Shown here piece by piece: positions 18,350 through 26,876 of a stretch of DNA of 64,000 nt (the stretch's first letter is position 1; each line of letters starts with the position of its first letter). The DNA is taken from the NCBI GenBank assembly GCA_021608145.1, contig JAKIHM010000009.1, positions 1 to 64,000 on the forward strand. The letters run 5' to 3'. The translations under genes and the position numbers were made by a program. The stretch comes from Thermovorax subterraneus (GTDB lineage: Bacteria > Bacillota > Thermosediminibacteria > Thermosediminibacterales > Thermosediminibacteraceae). The notes under the pieces are model-generated. The model was given only the letters and a program-made list of their open reading frames with translations. It had not been told where the DNA came from and ran no database searches.

Positions 18350-19633
18350 ATGCCTAAAGTTATAGTAATAGGCGGAGGGTGGTCGGGATGTGCTGCCGCC
18401 CTTGCCGCCAGAAAAGCCGGTGCGGAAGTTGTGTTGCTCGAAAGAACCGATATGTTATTGGGAACTGGTTTGGTAGGCGGAATCATGCGCAACAACGGTC
18501 GCTTCACTGCTACGGAAGAAATGATTGCAATGGGAGCCGGGGAACTGTTTGAAGTTACTGACAAGGTAGCAAGACATAAAAACGTGGAGTTTCCAGGCCA
18601 TAAACACGCCACCCTTTATGATGTATCTAGGGTTGAACCTGCTGTAAAAAAAGTTCTCCAAGAAGCTGGCATTGAGATTCATACGATGAGCCGAGTAAGA
18701 GACATCGAAATGGAAGGGAATAAAATCAAAGCCGTCATAACCGATAATGATGAAGTATTTACTGGAGATGTATTTGTGGAATGCACAGGAACTGCAGGTC
18801 CTCAGAATAACTGCACTAAATATGGAAACGGATGTGCCATGTGCATCTTAAGGTGTCCGAGCTACGGTGGGCGTGTCAGCATAGCAGCGAAAGCTGGAGT
18901 AAAAGAGATGATGGCGAAAAAAGCCGATGGAACGTTCGGGGCGATGAGCGGCTCCTGTAAACTGCATAAAGATTCTCTATCCGAAGAAATAGTAGAAAAA
19001 CTTAATACCACCGGCGTGGCTGTCATCCCGGTTCCCCCTGAGGTTAGAGAAGATGAGAAAATCCTGACCAAAAAAGCCTGCCAGCAATATGCCTTAAAAG
19101 AATTCGTGGAAAATGTCGTATTGCTCGATACAGGCCATGCGAAATTGATGACGCCCTATTTCCCGCTCGACCAGTTGAGAAGAATTCCAGGATTTGAAAA
19201 CGCCCGCTATGAAGATCCTTATGCAGGTAACCTGGGCAACTCAATGAGATATATGGCGATGTCGCCGCGAGATAATTGCCTGAAAGTTCAGGGAGTGGAT
19301 AATCTTTTCTGTGCAGGAGAAAAGGCAGGTCCTTTGGTGGGACACACTGAGGCGATATGCACAGGGACGCTAGCCGGTGCTAATGCTGTGAGGTACGCGG
19401 TAGGGGCGAGTTTGGCGACAATTCCGACAGAACTGGCAGTAGGTGATGCCATTGCTTATGTAAACGAACAGATGAAGACGGAAGAAGGAATTTCAAAGAA
19501 ATATACTTTTTCTGGATCAGTATATTTTGAAAGAATGAAACAATTAGATTTGTATACTACCGAGGTGGATAAAATAAGAGAAAGGGTTAAAAAAGCCGGC
19601 ATGCTGGAGTTCTTCAATCAACAGATCGTATAA
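18350..19633 (+). CDS. FAD-dependent oxidoreductase with a four-cysteine motif (copy 1)
   Basis: 427 aa. The N-terminal Rossmann motif VIVIGGGWSGCAAALAARKA binds FAD, and VDNLFCAGEKAGPLVGHTEA near residue 320 is the second FAD contact. Residues 155-169 (NCTKYGNGCAMCILRC) form C-x6-C-x2-C-x3-C, able to hold an Fe-S cluster or zinc. The fold resembles MnmG/TrmFO-type flavoproteins, but the sequence is not theirs. A close paralog lies at 24794. It probably carries out a redox step on the pathway intermediate. Last gene before a strong terminator. Confidence 0.8.
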   Translation: MPKVIVIGGGWSGCAAALAARKAGAEVVLLERTDMLLGTGLVGGIMRNNGRFTATEEMIAMGAGELFEVTDKVARHKNVEFPGHKHATLYDVSRVEPAVKKVLQEAGIEIHTMSRVRDIEMEGNKIKAVITDNDEVFTGDVFVECTGTAGPQNNCTKYGNGCAMCILRCPSYGGRVSIAAKAGVKEMMAKKADGTFGAMSGSCKLHKDSLSEEIVEKLNTTGVAVIPVPPEVREDEKILTKKACQQYALKEFVENVVLLDTGHAKLMTPYFPLDQLRRIPGFENARYEDPYAGNLGNSMRYMAMSPRDNCLKVQGVDNLFCAGEKAGPLVGHTEAICTGTLAGANAVRYAVGASLATIPTELAVGDAIAYVNEQMKTEEGISKKYTFSGSVYFERMKQLDLYTTEVDKIRERVKKAGMLEFFNQQIV

Positions 19634-19646
19634 TTAGATGTTTATA

Positions 19647-19683
19647 TAGACAAAAAGGGGCGTATAAAGCCCCTTTTTGTCTA
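19647..19683 (+). terminator. Strong terminator after the first cobalamin-locus unit
   Basis: A perfect 15-bp stem from TAGACAAAAAGGGGC (19647-19661) to its complement (19669-19683) with loop GTATAAA. It contains an A-run/T-run pair and so may work in both directions. Confidence 0.85.
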
Positions 19684-19755
19684 AAAAATGATTTTTTTGG
19701 ACATCAAAATATTGTATAATGTAAAGTGAGAATACTAGTTCTTCAGGAGGATAGT

Positions 19756-20499
19756 ATGTCTTCTGAAAAAAAGCAATTATTGTATCAAGTCCTCAAGACC
19801 ATATCGAATTCATCTGTCCCGGTGGGGTCGGGTTTTGTTCGTGAAAGCTTGAGACTGAACGGCTATGACATAAGTGAAGCTACTGTTGGGAGAATATTAA
19901 GAGAGATGGATGCTGAAGGCTTTACAGAAAAAGTAGGTTTTAAAGGGAGGATATTGACATCTTACGGCATAGAAAAATTGAGAGAATTAGAACATGACCA
20001 CAAAATAAACCACTACGGAAATGAACTCATAAACGCTATAAAAGTTACCGGTAGAAAAAATCTAATCGACATTTTGATTGCCAGGAAAGTTATAGAAAGT
20101 CAACTGGCAAGATTTGCTGCCCAATATATAACTCAACGAGAACTCAAGGAAATTGAAGAAGTGATAAAATTTCAACGGATTCACGTAGAAAAGGGGCTTT
20201 CGATCGCTGAAGACGATGTCAGATTTCATAAACTGATAGCTCAAGCTGCTAGAAATAGGGTCCTTGATGCGGCGTTGGACCTCATAAGACAACACGGGCA
20301 GCTATCGCCGGTTTTGGAATATATAAGAAAAAAAGTTAAGAGTAAGGTGTTGCTGGACCACGAGAAGATTTTCGAGGCTATAGCTTCGAGGGACCCAGAA
20401 GCGGCGGAAAATGCCATGGTAAAACATATAGAGAATTTGATCGAAGATGTTGAAAAATATTGGAATATGGTATATGAGAGTGATGATGCTAATATGTGA
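19756..20499 (+). CDS. Winged-helix / FCD-domain transcriptional regulator
   Basis: 247 aa. The N-terminal 75 residues (VPVGSGFVRESLRLNGYDIS, EATVGRILREMDAEGFTEK, GRILTSYG) look like the HTH_12 winged helix of NrpR or RNase R rather than a GntR helix. The C-terminal part (DVRFHKLIAQAARNRVLDAA, DHEKIFEAIASRDPEAAENA) is an FCD ligand-binding domain, which often binds small acids through a metal. I choose ATG 19756, behind AGGAGG. It sits between the two operator-carrying units and is the best candidate to bind CTCATCAATGATGAG. Confidence 0.8.
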   Translation: MSSEKKQLLYQVLKTISNSSVPVGSGFVRESLRLNGYDISEATVGRILREMDAEGFTEKVGFKGRILTSYGIEKLRELEHDHKINHYGNELINAIKVTGRKNLIDILIARKVIESQLARFAAQYITQRELKEIEEVIKFQRIHVEKGLSIAEDDVRFHKLIAQAARNRVLDAALDLIRQHGQLSPVLEYIRKKVKSKVLLDHEKIFEAIASRDPEAAENAMVKHIENLIEDVEKYWNMVYESDDANM

Positions 20500-20549
20500 A
20501 ATGATTTTACTTAAGTACAAAGTTTTTAAATTATTTATATACATTACTA

Positions 20550-20564
20550 CTCATCAATGATGAG
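20550..20564. promoter_or_regulatory. Palindromic operator candidate, copy 2
   Basis: CTCATCAATGATGAG, identical to 16327-16341, sits 15 nt before the ATG of the next gene and immediately before its GGAGG. An AT-rich TATATA at about 20536 could be the -10 box, which would place the palindrome just after the transcription start, a repressor position. Confidence 0.6.
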
Positions 20565-20576
20565 GGAGGAATTTTA

Positions 20577-20816
20577 ATGTCAAAAGCTCTAGAAAAGGTT
20601 ATGGATGCCGTAGATATAGAAACGTTTCTGGTTTGCGACAGCGAAGAGGAAGCAAGGAAGATTTCCATGCAAATGATGAATGAACTGGGATTTTGTAATG
20701 CAAGCATTGTTTTCATACAATACCTTGGTCCGGGTGCCAGAGTAAGAGTAAGAGGATATATATATAAACCCGGAGAGCGGTATAACTGGTTTTACGATGA
20801 GAATAATAGTCAATGA
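20577..20816 (+). CDS. Small protein (79 aa), probable partner of the B12 mutase-like protein
   Basis: 79 aa, no family recognised. It begins with a helix (SKALEKVMDAVDIETFLVCD), continues with EEARKISMQMMNELGF, and ends with a basic beta-like segment (PGARVRVRGYIYKPGERYNW). It ends 12 nt before the mutase-like gene and has its own GGAGG. By analogy with the small S subunits of B12 mutases it may be a subunit or chaperone, but it lacks the B12-binding motif, which is in the large protein here. Confidence 0.7.
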   Translation: MSKALEKVMDAVDIETFLVCDSEEEARKISMQMMNELGFCNASIVFIQYLGPGARVRVRGYIYKPGERYNWFYDENNSQ

Positions 20817-20828
20817 GGGGGAAAAACT

Positions 20829-22649
20829 ATGACTTCACAGAAGAAAAAGGTACTGCTTGCCCCGTTAGATCCGGTTCATGACATCGGCCTTAAAATGATA
20901 AAGAGAGGCCTAGAGTTGGCAGGGCATGATGCCATTCTCCTCCCGCCAGATTATTCTCCTGAAGAAATTATTAAAGCTGCCATAGACAATAACGTGGATG
21001 TAATATTAATCAGCAGAACTCTTGGATATAGGGTGGCTGAAATCCTGGGGAGTTTCATAGATCTAGCCGAGGCATCCGGATTAAGAGAAAGGGTAAAAAT
21101 AGGTATCGGAGGTATGGCGATTAAGCCAGAGCTTGCCGCGGAACTAGGATTTGACGCAGGTTTTGGACCCGGAACCACCGTTGAAGAAGCTATAGCCTTC
21201 GTTGAAGGCAGGGAATATATAGAAAAAGATAGAGGTGCGCGAAAGACGAAAAAAGATATAACGGAGAAATACGATTATACGTTCAAAAACAAAAGAATAG
21301 AAAAGTTATTGAATACTATTGCCGATGAAATAATTGAATACGTGAAAGGCAAAACGACTCCCGGTATCGAAAGGGCAAAAATCCGTGAGAAGATGTTTGA
21401 AAGCGACGATGAGGCCGAATTGAGGCAATTGAGGAAGGAATATGCTGCTTTTTGCGACGACATAGTAAAGGCATATTATGCTAATGGTGCTTTAAAAGAA
21501 AAAACAAGGCAGCTTACTTCGGAAGAATTGAAAGCATTAAAGAGCTATTTAGAAAAAGTAAAAACAAAAATGAAACCGTTGAATTTGCAGCATATTGATA
21601 CTAATCCCGTAGTTTTTATCCAATACGGAACCGGTTGCCCCTTCATGGATATAGCACACATCAAAACCTGTGAGGCATGGGGTGCGGACGGCGTCGTTCA
21701 TTTCGACCCTTCGTGGGGGGCCAGGACTGAAGGTTTTTACGAAGGTTTCATCACCCACGAAGAAGACGGTTCCGTTATAACTTATGAAAATCTCAAGCTT
21801 ATAAAAGATGCACTGATGCCTTCCACGCTGTGGCAAGTAAGAGCTCATCGAGGCTTAAACACACCAGAGACTGTCTTGCTTGCAGGAAAAGTGGGAGCGG
21901 ATTTAACAAAAATAAATATAGCTTATGGTTCTTTAGGAGGAGGCACCGACCCCGAAAGGCTTACTGTAGATGCAGTCGCTGCAATTAAATATGCGGCCAA
22001 ATTTAAAATGCCTTTCGATGTAGTTACTAATGAAGAGTTGTGTGGAGTGCCGGCGCACAAAGCATTTGCAGGAATGTTAATCGTTACAGTGCTGGGGCTC
22101 AAACTAGGTGCCCGGCCAATCCTTCAACCGTTATTCTGCTATTCGCCTGAAGTTATGATAAATGGCCAAATGAAAGACAATTACATCGACTTCAATGCGG
22201 CAAAGATAATTGCCTTAAAAAGAATAATAAACGCACCAATCTGGTGCGGTGCACCTATCGGATTTTTGACCCAGACAGAGGACAGGGTTCAATCTTCGTT
22301 AAGTACGGCCTTACATGCATCGCTAGCTTCTTCGTTAGAAGTTGATGGAATTTCCATCGCTTCTGCCGATGAAGCTTATTCGGGCGGACCTATATCTGCT
22401 GCTGCAAGGGTCGACACTCTCAGAGCAACTCAATCGGCATTTAGATTTTTCGGACATGCTAAAATAATTCCCACCGAAAATTCCGAAGTTTGGGCTTCCC
22501 AGATTGTGGAAGGCATAGAACGTACCCTCGAGTCGGTTGTTAAAAATGGCAGTTTTGTGGATGCCCTTTATAAGGGGCTATTGGGAAGCCGTGAAGAAGG
22601 AGCATACCCGGGAAGGGCAGGCCGCGGCACGGTAATAAAGAATATTTAA
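20829..22649 (+). CDS. Cobalamin-dependent mutase-like protein, B12 domain at the N-terminus
   Basis: 606 aa. Residues 8-125 form a B12-binding Rossmann domain: LDPVHDIGLKMIKRGLELAG carries the lower-ligand-type His17, with ISRTLG and IGIGGMAI at the second and third family positions. The DxHxxG Asp is one residue early (D14-P-V-H17). After a charged linker comes a barrel-like domain (about 255-600) with QVRAHRGLNTPETVLLAGKV, LTKINIAYGSLGGGTDPERL and SADEAYSGGPISAAAR, which looks most like the catalytic subunit of glutamate mutase. It probably catalyses an adenosylcobalamin radical rearrangement of an amino or organic acid. Substrate unknown. Confidence 0.75.
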   Translation: MTSQKKKVLLAPLDPVHDIGLKMIKRGLELAGHDAILLPPDYSPEEIIKAAIDNNVDVILISRTLGYRVAEILGSFIDLAEASGLRERVKIGIGGMAIKPELAAELGFDAGFGPGTTVEEAIAFVEGREYIEKDRGARKTKKDITEKYDYTFKNKRIEKLLNTIADEIIEYVKGKTTPGIERAKIREKMFESDDEAELRQLRKEYAAFCDDIVKAYYANGALKEKTRQLTSEELKALKSYLEKVKTKMKPLNLQHIDTNPVVFIQYGTGCPFMDIAHIKTCEAWGADGVVHFDPSWGARTEGFYEGFITHEEDGSVITYENLKLIKDALMPSTLWQVRAHRGLNTPETVLLAGKVGADLTKINIAYGSLGGGTDPERLTVDAVAAIKYAAKFKMPFDVVTNEELCGVPAHKAFAGMLIVTVLGLKLGARPILQPLFCYSPEVMINGQMKDNYIDFNAAKIIALKRIINAPIWCGAPIGFLTQTEDRVQSSLSTALHASLASSLEVDGISIASADEAYSGGPISAAARVDTLRATQSAFRFFGHAKIIPTENSEVWASQIVEGIERTLESVVKNGSFVDALYKGLLGSREEGAYPGRAGRGTVIKNI

Positions 22650-22667
22650 CTTTCGGAGGTAATAAGG

Positions 22668-23738
22668 GTGCGAATAATCGGCGTTGCCGGTACTGCCAAA
22701 AACACCGGCAAAACTACGACAATATCAGGGCTTCTTAGATGTGTATCTCAGTCCTCGAAAACAAAAGTAGGCTTGACCAGCATAGGTTACGACGGGGAAG
22801 AGATTGATAACATAACGGGGCTAGTAAAACCCAGGTTGTTTTTAAACAAAGGTAACGTAGTGGCTACTGCCATCACTTTAATAAATGTAGGAAGTGCAGA
22901 ATTGAAAATTATAGAAGAAACCGATGTTTTTACACCATTAGGAAGGGTTATAATTGCCGAAGTGAAAAAAGATGGACTCGTAGTGGTAGCTGGCCCTAAT
23001 AAGAGTTTGGAACTTAAAATAGTCGTCGAGGCGATGTTAGAAGAATTGGGATGCGAAATTGTTCTAGTCGACGGAGCATTGAATAGAATAGCGCCGATGG
23101 CAATCACTGATGGCTTGATTATTGCAACAGGTGCAGCAAGAAATCCCGACGTGGCCGAGTTGGTTCAAGAGACGAGGCATATTTGTGATATATTGGATTT
23201 GGCTGAGACGGAAGAAAGCTATAAAAAGATAGTAAGCGATATAAAAACAATCGCGGTGATTAATAAAGGAGGCAAAATAGATACCTATCGCTATTCGGCG
23301 TTAATTCATGATGACATAGTGTCAGAACTGAGAAAAATTATAACCGACGATGCCCGTGCCGTGTATATACCCGCTGCCGTTTCCCAGCCGGCACTGGAAA
23401 AACTTTTAGAAATATTAGGTGCTAGGTTAAGCGGTTTTACAATTCTCCTTCATGATCCGATAAAACTTCTGGTGAGTGCAAGTCCCGAAAGAATAGTGAG
23501 GACCATAAATAAGGTAGAAGTTTTAAAAGGGCGAATTGAAGTATTGAAAAAAGTGCCGGTTTTGGCGGTAACTATAAATCCTTTCTATCCCCGATATTTG
23601 TTTGATAAAAATATTTACGAACCAGCTTATGTAGATGAAGAGCTGTTGAGAGAAGAGATGCAAAAGGCACTGCCGCTGCCAGTTGTGAATATACTAAAAG
23701 ATGGTGCTGATATTTTAATGAAAATATTGGGATTTTAA
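22668..23738 (+). CDS. P-loop NTPase, possible reactivating or assembly factor for the B12 protein
   Basis: 356 aa. The Walker A motif GTAKNTGKT lies at residues 8-16, and EIVLVDGALNR (about 128) and VINKGGKID follow. SIGYDGEEIDN resembles a switch region of a SIMIBI-class NTPase. B12 mutases are often accompanied by ATP- or GTP-driven reactivases, and the position 18 nt after the mutase-like gene supports such a role. This is inference. The gene ends in a terminator. Start GTG behind GGAGG. Confidence 0.7.
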   Translation: MRIIGVAGTAKNTGKTTTISGLLRCVSQSSKTKVGLTSIGYDGEEIDNITGLVKPRLFLNKGNVVATAITLINVGSAELKIIEETDVFTPLGRVIIAEVKKDGLVVVAGPNKSLELKIVVEAMLEELGCEIVLVDGALNRIAPMAITDGLIIATGAARNPDVAELVQETRHICDILDLAETEESYKKIVSDIKTIAVINKGGKIDTYRYSALIHDDIVSELRKIITDDARAVYIPAAVSQPALEKLLEILGARLSGFTILLHDPIKLLVSASPERIVRTINKVEVLKGRIEVLKKVPVLAVTINPFYPRYLFDKNIYEPAYVDEELLREEMQKALPLPVVNILKDGADILMKILGF

Positions 23739-23747
23739 GGATTTTAG

Positions 23748-23777
23748 GGTCGAATCCGTTGCGATTCGGCCTTTTTT
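23748..23777 (+). terminator. Terminator after the P-loop gene
   Basis: GGTCGAATC / GATTCGGCC (one G-T pair) with a 6-nt loop, followed by TTTTTT. It separates the mutase unit from the PyrK-like/FAD pair. Confidence 0.85.
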
Positions 23778-23846
23778 CTTTATCACAGTTCGAAAGGGAC
23801 ATTCATAAATTAATTTTAGGTGTATTTTTTTAGAGGGGTGGTACTC

Positions 23847-24791
23847 ATGGTGTTTACCTACAAGTGCATAGATGCGCTTTCACCTTATTGCCCTTGCTAC
23901 CTTGCTGAAACTCAAAGCTGTATTGTGTGTTCCGTGCTCCAAGGGAAAGACACGTGCGATTGCAATTGGCAGGGATTTTGCGTCTATCAAGAATATATAT
24001 GGAACGGGAGAAAAAAGAAAAATTTTAGAAAAGCATTAGAGGTAAAAATTTCAGAAAAAAAGGTTATTAACGAGAACCTTGCAATATTTAAAGTAATGCT
24101 TCCCTTACCTGCTTCAAGTAGAGATTTCAGCCAGCCCGGAACTTTTGTATTTTTGAAGTCTCTTGACAGTCCCTCTTATTTTGAACTTCCATTATGTGTG
24201 ATGAATGCGAATGAAGATGAAAACAGCTTAATCTTTGCCGTCCAGGTAATCGGTCCAAAAACTAAAAGTTTAGTTCAAGAAAATAGGGGTTTTTTATTAA
24301 GAGGGCCCTATTTTAACGGGGTTTTAGGTTTAAAACATATAAAAGCAGCTAAAGGCAAAAATTGTCTATTGATTGGCAGGGGAATCGGGCAGGCCTCGCT
24401 TGTCTTGATAGCTAAGGCTCTCATTCGAGGAGAAAATGAGATAGCTGCTTTATTAGATCCTGGTGCAATTAATTATAATCTCGCCGAAGATTATTTAAAA
24501 AAATTGAACGTAGCAATTAAGTTTTTTGAAAAAGAGTACCTTGTATTAGGAGATATAGTGTTGAATCTGATAAAAGAAAGAAATATTGAAATGATTTACA
24601 GCGGCGGCTCGGATATCCAGCATGATTTGGTAAAATCAATTATCATCCAAAGCAGTAGAAAGATAGACCTGGTGATATCTAACAACGCCCTTATGTGCTG
24701 TGGGGAGGGAGTTTGCGGAAGCTGTGCGGTTACGTTGGGCTCTGAAAAGATAAAATTTTGCAAAGCACAATTAGAAAATTGGGGGGCTTAA
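23847..24791 (+). CDS. PyrK-like flavin / 2Fe-2S electron-transfer reductase
   Basis: 314 aa. The N-terminus has eight cysteines within about 45 residues (including SPYCPC, CIVC, CDC), which could bind a metal cluster. A ferredoxin-reductase FAD domain (FSQPGTFVFLK, FELPLCVMN) and an NAD domain (LIGRGIGQASLVLIAKAL) follow. The end, CCGEGVCGSC, is the 2Fe-2S ligand set of the dihydroorotate dehydrogenase electron-transfer subunit. It probably passes electrons from NAD(P)H to the FAD enzyme encoded next, three bases away. I start at ATG 23847, after AGAGGGGTGG. Confidence 0.8.
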   Translation: MVFTYKCIDALSPYCPCYLAETQSCIVCSVLQGKDTCDCNWQGFCVYQEYIWNGRKKKNFRKALEVKISEKKVINENLAIFKVMLPLPASSRDFSQPGTFVFLKSLDSPSYFELPLCVMNANEDENSLIFAVQVIGPKTKSLVQENRGFLLRGPYFNGVLGLKHIKAAKGKNCLLIGRGIGQASLVLIAKALIRGENEIAALLDPGAINYNLAEDYLKKLNVAIKFFEKEYLVLGDIVLNLIKERNIEMIYSGGSDIQHDLVKSIIIQSSRKIDLVISNNALMCCGEGVCGSCAVTLGSEKIKFCKAQLENWGA

Positions 24792-24793
24792 AT

Positions 24794-26104
24794 ATGCCTA
24801 AAGTTATAGTTATAGGTGGCGGATGGGCGGGATGCGGTGCGGCGTTGGCCGCAAGAAAAGCGGGAGCTGAAGTGGTGATTTTGGAAAAGACTGATATGCT
24901 TCTTGGGTGCGGACTCGTGGGAGGCATAATGAGGAACAATGGCCGCTATACCGCAGCAGAAGAGGCAATTGCGTTAGGTGCAGGAGAGCTATTTGAAATT
25001 GCGGATGAAACCGCACGTCATCGCAATGTGGACTTTCCTGGACATTCCCACGCCACACTATATGATGTTGTAAAAATAGAACCCCGTGTGAGAAAATTTT
25101 TAGAAAAAATGGGAGTGGAACTTCGCTTTCAATCAAGAGCGGTGGATGTCAAAATGGAGAGAAAAAGGATAAAAAGTATAGTGTTAGCCGATGGCGAAAC
25201 AATCGAAGGTGATATGTATGTGGAAACCACCGGTTCTTCGGGGCCTATGGGAAATTGCGTTAAGTACGGTAATGGATGCTGTATGTGTATACAAAGATGT
25301 CCTGCCTTTGGGCCAAGAGTCAGTATTAGTGAAAAAGCAGGAGTAGAAGACCTTGTCGCTAAAAGATCTCCGGACCTTTACGGTGCGATGAGCGGTTCAT
25401 GTAAATTGAACAAAGATTCGCTCGGAGAAGATATAAAAAAGGAATTGGAGGAAAAAGGAGTGGTTGTGATAAAGTTGCCCGAAGAGTTTATTAATAAAGA
25501 AAAACTTTCGATAAAAGTATGCCAGCAATACGCTTTAGATGAGTTCGCCGAGAACATTGTTTTATTAGATACCGGACACGCAAAGCTCATGGCACCGTTT
25601 TTCAGTTTGGATGAATTGAGAAAAATTAAGGGATTTGAAAATGTTCGTTTTGAGGATCCTTATGCGGGAAGCAAAGGAAATTCTATAAGATATATGTCTA
25701 TGGCACCCAGGGATGACTACCTGCAAGTGGAAGGAGTTGAAAACCTGTTTTGTGCGGGAGAAAAGTCCGGGCCAATTGTCGGCCATACCGAAGCTGTTTG
25801 CACGGGAATTCTTGCGGGTCACAATGCGGTAAGGAAGGCACTAGGACTGGATCTTTTGAAACTGCCAAGAGAACTGGCTATTGGCGACATTATAGCTTAC
25901 GTCAACGAGGAGATTAAAAAGCCCGATGGACTTTATAAACGCTTTACTTTTGCCGGTTCTGCTTACTTCGAGCGGATGAAGAAATTCGGGCTTTACCTTA
26001 CAGAAAAAGAGGCAATAAGAAAGAAGGTAAAAGATCTTCAACTTTATAACGTTTTCAATGGAAATCTCGTCACAAATGAAGGAAAACGGCAACACGACGT
26101 ATAA
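24794..26104 (+). CDS. FAD-dependent oxidoreductase with a four-cysteine motif (copy 2)
   Basis: 436 aa and clearly paralogous to the gene at 18350 over its whole length: MPKVIVIGGGWAGCGAALAA at the FAD site, LLGCGLVGGIMRNNGRYTAA, the cysteine motif NCVKYGNGCCMCIQRC (one extra Cys), and NLFCAGEKSGPIVGHTEAVC. The gene starts directly after the PyrK-like gene, with GGGGGG as ribosome site, suggesting that the two proteins form an electron-transfer complex. It has its own transcription unit after the terminator at 23748, so expression may differ from that of copy 1. Confidence 0.8.
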   Translation: MPKVIVIGGGWAGCGAALAARKAGAEVVILEKTDMLLGCGLVGGIMRNNGRYTAAEEAIALGAGELFEIADETARHRNVDFPGHSHATLYDVVKIEPRVRKFLEKMGVELRFQSRAVDVKMERKRIKSIVLADGETIEGDMYVETTGSSGPMGNCVKYGNGCCMCIQRCPAFGPRVSISEKAGVEDLVAKRSPDLYGAMSGSCKLNKDSLGEDIKKELEEKGVVVIKLPEEFINKEKLSIKVCQQYALDEFAENIVLLDTGHAKLMAPFFSLDELRKIKGFENVRFEDPYAGSKGNSIRYMSMAPRDDYLQVEGVENLFCAGEKSGPIVGHTEAVCTGILAGHNAVRKALGLDLLKLPRELAIGDIIAYVNEEIKKPDGLYKRFTFAGSAYFERMKKFGLYLTEKEAIRKKVKDLQLYNVFNGNLVTNEGKRQHDV

Positions 26105-26149
26105 TAATTAATACTAGTATATTTTATTTTGGAAAAGGGTGTTATCAAT

Positions 26150-26863
26150 TTGAAGATGAGGTTGCAAAAGTTCCTTGCTATGGCTGGGATTGCTTCCAGA
26201 CGAGCCTGTGAAATGTTAATACTTGATGGAAGGGTTCAAGTTAACGGGAAGGTTGTAAAAGAACTGGGTGTTAAGGTCGATCCTGATGTGGATGAAATTA
26301 GGGTAGATGGGGAAATATGTCGCATTAAAATTAAACCGATATATATAATTATGAATAAACCAAAAGGAGTTTTGACTACTGTTAAAGATCCTTTTGGAAG
26401 GCCTACTATTATCGACCTTCTTGCAGGCGTAAGGGAAAGAGTGTTTCCGGTGGGACGCTTGGATAAAGATACGGAAGGACTGCTTATAATTACCAATGAT
26501 GGGGAGCTATCGTATAAGCTTACGCATCCCAAGCATCAGGTAGATAAGACCTATATAGCAAAGGTTTTAGGGATTCCCGATGAAAAAGACATCAAGAGGC
26601 TGAGGAAGGGAATATTCTTGGAAGATGGGAAAACAGCCCCTGCAAAGGTTCGCATTTTAAAAAAGGGGAAAAATTTTGCTGTGCTTGAAATTATTATTCA
26701 CGAAGGGCGAAAGAGACAAGTGCGGCGAATGTGCGAATCGATAGGCCATCCGGTTTTGACGCTGAAGCGAACTCGCATAGGCAACTTGACCCTCCGGGGA
26801 CTTGCCCCCGGAGGGTGGAGATACATGACAGAAGAAGAAGTCAACTACCTTAAAAATCTATAG
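26150..26863 (+). CDS. rluB: Ribosomal large-subunit pseudouridine synthase (RluB type)
   Basis: About 237 aa. An N-terminal S4 RNA-binding domain (MRLQKFLAMAGIASRRACEM, then VQVNGKVVKELGVKVD) is followed by the RsuA/RluB/E/F catalytic domain with the Asp motif GRLDKDTEGLLIITNDGE. GRKRQVRRMCESIGHPV and LKRTRIGNL are characteristic of the family. It isomerises a uridine in 23S rRNA. The start is TTG 26150 or ATG 26156, with GGAAAAGGG upstream. The GNAT gene follows 13 nt later. Confidence 0.92.
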   Translation: MKMRLQKFLAMAGIASRRACEMLILDGRVQVNGKVVKELGVKVDPDVDEIRVDGEICRIKIKPIYIIMNKPKGVLTTVKDPFGRPTIIDLLAGVRERVFPVGRLDKDTEGLLIITNDGELSYKLTHPKHQVDKTYIAKVLGIPDEKDIKRLRKGIFLEDGKTAPAKVRILKKGKNFAVLEIIIHEGRKRQVRRMCESIGHPVLTLKRTRIGNLTLRGLAPGGWRYMTEEEVNYLKNL

Positions 26864-26876
26864 AGGGGGAAAAATT

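Noticed and set aside
20829-22649. D-ornithine or lysine aminomutase large subunit
   Set aside because: The B12 domain lies at the other end, there is no PLP-lysine insertion in it, and OraS, Ord and Ort genes are missing.
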